Part shown: in pieces, positions 21,773 to 23,389 of the stretch | Layout: the number at the start of each line of letters is the position of its first letter | Numbering within the stretch: the first letter of the stretch is position 1 | Virus record (IMG/VR): IMGVR_UViG_3300008450_000475 | Coordinates: 1-23,389 of that record | DNA from: a virus | DNA: 23,389 bases | Direction: 5' to 3' (one strand) | The notes under the pieces: generated by a model | What the model was told of the DNA's origin: nothing | What the model saw: only the letters and a program-made list of their open reading frames with translations | The model's database searches: none | Translations under genes and position numbers: made by a program

Positions 21773-21801
21773 TTGACATTTGGTCGCGAATCGTCTATAG
21801 T
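21773..21801 (+). promoter_or_regulatory. Family promoter P5 (AAA+ gene), spacer GANTC
   Basis: TTGACA (21773-21778), 17-base spacer, TATAGT (21796-21801), near-identical to P3. GAATC (21788-21792) ends 3 bases before the -10; GATTCGC 54 bases upstream (21732-21738) is its inverted copy. The predicted start near 21808 gives a roughly 40-base leader with AAAAGG ahead of ATG 21848. Confidence 0.85.
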
Positions 21802-21847
21802 AAATAATGTGATTGATGATGTTTGTTTGTGAAAAGGTGATTTTATT

Positions 21848-23023
21848 ATGATTAATACCCGTGAAGACATGTTGTCTGCCCTTCGTGCCGTCGATACAAA
21901 TGGTGGTGTCTTTCGAAAGAAAGATGTTATCGCCGTGTCCAATTCTCTTGGACTCAAGAGCCGAATTGCAGACAAGATTATGGAAGAGGGCGAGAAGATT
22001 TCTCGTGGCGTTTACGATTTATCGGCTGCAATGGTTGGCGTGACTGCCAAGCCTGCACCTGCGATATTGCAACCAGTTGCTGAGATTATCTCGAAGCCCG
22101 TAGCCAAGACTGTGATGCAGCCTAAACTGGAAGTCATTATTGACAATCTGGTTCCTCGTCTTGATGCGACCTACGTTCCGTTTGGCTTTTACACCGACCT
22201 GATTAAGGTCCTCAAGGCAGAAGCCTTCTATCCCACGTTCATCTCTGGTCTGTCCGGTAACGGTAAGACCACGATGGTCGAACAGGCTTGCGCTAAGTTG
22301 AAGCGCGAATGTCTCCGTGTCAACATCTCGGTCGAAACCGATGAGGACGACCTGATTGGTGGCAACACCCTTGTCGATGGTAACGTAGTGTACCGCGAAG
22401 GTCCTGTTCTGACTGCCATGAAGCGTGGTGCAATTCTTATTCTTGATGAAATCGACCGCGGTTCCAACAAGTTGATGTGCATCCAGGCTATTCTGGAAGG
22501 CAAGCCTTACTTCAATAAGAAGACTGGCGAGACTGTTTTCCCCGCTAAGGGCTTCAACGTCATTGCAACGGCTAACACTAAGGGGCGTGGTTCAGACGAT
22601 GGCAAGTTCATCTCGGCCCAGATTCTTGATGACGCCTTCCTTGAGCGTTTCGCCATCACAGTTGAGCAAGAATACCCATCGGCTAAGGTCGAAAAGAAGA
22701 TTGTTATGAACAAGATGGAAAAGGCTGGTGCGATTGATGAAGAATTCGCCGACAACCTTGTTACTTGGGCTGAAATCATCCGTAAGACTTTCTACGATGG
22801 TGGCATTGACGACCTGATTTCGACTCGCCGTCTTGAACACATTGTTAACGCCTTCGCCATGTTCAAGTCTCGCCAGAAGGCAGTTGAACTTTGCGTAAAC
22901 CGTTTTGATGGCGATACCAAGTCTGCGTTTCTTGACCTCTACAGTAAGGTTGATGCCAAGATTGACACAGGCCCTACCGATAACGTCAATGAAGACGCAT
23001 TTTTTGAAGAGACACCGTTCTAA
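21848..23023 (+). CDS. cobS: MoxR/CobS-like AAA+ ATPase
   Basis: 391 aa. Residues 1-60 look like a small winged-helix-type domain, followed by a linker rich in Pro/Ala/Lys (66-92) and a AAA+ core: Walker A G-L-S-G-N-G-K-T (134-141), Walker B A-I-L-I-L-D-E-I-D (195-203), sensor 1 A-T-A-N-T (240-244) and the arginine finger region D-D-A-F-L-E-R-F (261-268). E-D-D-L-I-G-G and Y-R-E-G-P-V-L-T-A-M are typical of the MoxR/CobS clade. It most likely remodels a target selected by the adjacent VWA protein. The name cobS is the conventional label in T4-like phages; cobaltochelatase activity is not implied. The C-terminal 25 residues are acidic and likely flexible. Confidence 0.88.
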   Translation: MINTREDMLSALRAVDTNGGVFRKKDVIAVSNSLGLKSRIADKIMEEGEKISRGVYDLSAAMVGVTAKPAPAILQPVAEIISKPVAKTVMQPKLEVIIDNLVPRLDATYVPFGFYTDLIKVLKAEAFYPTFISGLSGNGKTTMVEQACAKLKRECLRVNISVETDEDDLIGGNTLVDGNVVYREGPVLTAMKRGAILILDEIDRGSNKLMCIQAILEGKPYFNKKTGETVFPAKGFNVIATANTKGRGSDDGKFISAQILDDAFLERFAITVEQEYPSAKVEKKIVMNKMEKAGAIDEEFADNLVTWAEIIRKTFYDGGIDDLISTRRLEHIVNAFAMFKSRQKAVELCVNRFDGDTKSAFLDLYSKVDAKIDTGPTDNVNEDAFFEETPF

Positions 23024-23032
23024 GGAGATAGT

Positions 23033-23389
23033 ATGACAATTAAATATAAGTATAACGAAGGTGACCTGCTTCGGCAGGTCACCGAGTATGTGAACGCCAC
23101 TTATGGGCAGCACTATTCGCAGAACAAGTACCAAGCTACCGAGTTTATCATTGATGGTGGACACGGTGTAGGCTTCACGGTTGGAAATATCATGAAGTAT
23201 GCCCAGCGTTATGGCCATAAGGGAACTCCTGAAGACTGGCGTAAGGACCTGATGAAGGTCATTCACTATGCCATCATTGCACTGCATGTCCATGATAAGT
23301 CACAACAGCCCAGTCTAGCAGGACTTGACATGGATGTCAACCTAGAAGTAGAAGGTCTTACTTTCACTGGTGTATTACCATCTACGATA
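23033..23389 (+). CDS. DUF3310-like protein (3' truncated by window)
   Basis: ORF from ATG 23033, open to the window end (119 codons), with AAGGAGA 4 bases ahead of GT-ATG, 9 bases after the AAA+ stop. Residues about 36-82 follow the DUF3310 pattern: Y-Q-A-T-E-F-I-I-D, G-V-G-F-T-V-G-N-I-M-K-Y-A-Q-R-Y-G-H-K-G, E-D-W-R-K-D-L-M-K-V-I-H-Y-A. DUF3310 proteins are short phage proteins, related in motif to the SaV family, seen in DNA-metabolism regions with no firmly established function. Here the N-terminus (about 30 residues) and the extension after residue 90 are longer than the family core. It is probably co-transcribed with the AAA+ gene from P4/P5. Confidence 0.75.
   Translation, partial: MTIKYKYNEGDLLRQVTEYVNATYGQHYSQNKYQATEFIIDGGHGVGFTVGNIMKYAQRYGHKGTPEDWRKDLMKVIHYAIIALHVHDKSQQPSLAGLDMDVNLEVEGLTFTGVLPSTI

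Noticed and set aside
21848-23023. Cobalamin biosynthesis function for the CobS-like gene
   Set aside because: Only the AAA+ and VWA partners are present; no CobN or other corrin-pathway gene is in the window and MoxR-type pairs serve many other targets.
22592-23293. 233-codon open frame on the minus strand
   Set aside because: It lies antisense across the AAA+ gene and the DUF3310-like gene, both with intact motifs and ribosome sites; no minus-strand gene is otherwise supported in the window.
1-23389. CRISPR arrays, tRNA genes, integrase/attachment sites, insertion sequences
   Set aside because: I looked for regularly spaced repeats, cloverleaf/T-loop sequence, recombinase motifs and terminal inverted repeats with transposase and saw none; the gaps are too short for most of these.
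1-23389. Genome-wide avoidance of GANTC sites
   Set aside because: GANTC appears many times in ordinary coding sequence (for example near 519, 1940, 2612, 6155, 8690, 12917), so the promoter sites are not notable through avoidance elsewhere; only their fixed position is.

Overview
The window is a contiguous piece of a T4-like (tailed, contractile-tail) bacteriophage genome. Every supported gene lies on the + strand, packed with 1-20 base overlaps or short gaps. The gene order 18-19-20-(67-like)-21-22-23-3-uvsY-uvsW-...-55-...-47-46 is the T4 virion/replication core in the arrangement best known from cyanophages and other environmental T4-like phages. A mildly AT-rich composition, housekeeping-type promoters, a signal-peptide protein, and GANTC sites (the CcrM methylation target) embedded in the early-type promoters fit an alphaproteobacterial host, but the host is inferred, not shown.

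Bases 1-8100 are the virion module: the C-terminal part of the tail sheath (gp18), tail tube (gp19), portal (gp20), a small acidic core protein (gp67 position), a multi-module repeat protein with an EF-hand-like loop, an unknown beta-rich protein, the prohead protease (gp21), the core scaffold (gp22) and the major capsid protein (gp23). T4-type late promoter motifs (TATAAATA) precede genes 22, 23 and 3, and a strong intrinsic terminator follows 23. Bases 8101-11644 hold tail completion gp3, recombination mediator UvsY, helicase UvsW, an Sm-like small protein, and the late sigma factor gp55 behind a sigma70-like promoter.

Bases 11679-14041 are more variable: a one-pass membrane protein, a 55-aa protein, a DEDDh exonuclease, and a visibly AT-rich pair (SGNH-type hydrolase and 2OG-Fe(II) oxygenase-like protein) that looks inserted ahead of 47. 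Bases 14085-16852 encode the gp47/gp46 recombination nuclease (SbcD/SbcC type), followed by peptide deformylase, a small conserved unknown, and a ClpP-like protease.

Bases 18300-23389 form a series of separately promoted genes: a HAD-type phosphatase, a secreted Arg/Tyr-rich protein, a large HExxH + VWA (CobT/NorD-like) protein, a MoxR/CobS-like AAA+ ATPase, and the start of a DUF3310-like gene. Five related promoters (TTGACW, 16-17 base spacer, TATANT-like) carry a shared CGWWTC element exactly 3 bases upstream of the -10. Two of them are near-identical copies in front of the VWA and the AAA+ gene, suggesting that these two products form one co-regulated machine.

The most interesting signals are: this promoter family with GANTC sites at a fixed position; the AAA+/VWA-metalloprotease pair; and the head-module repeat protein whose modules are joined by acidic L-x-E linkers matching the known cleavage consensus of the gp21 protease encoded two genes downstream.
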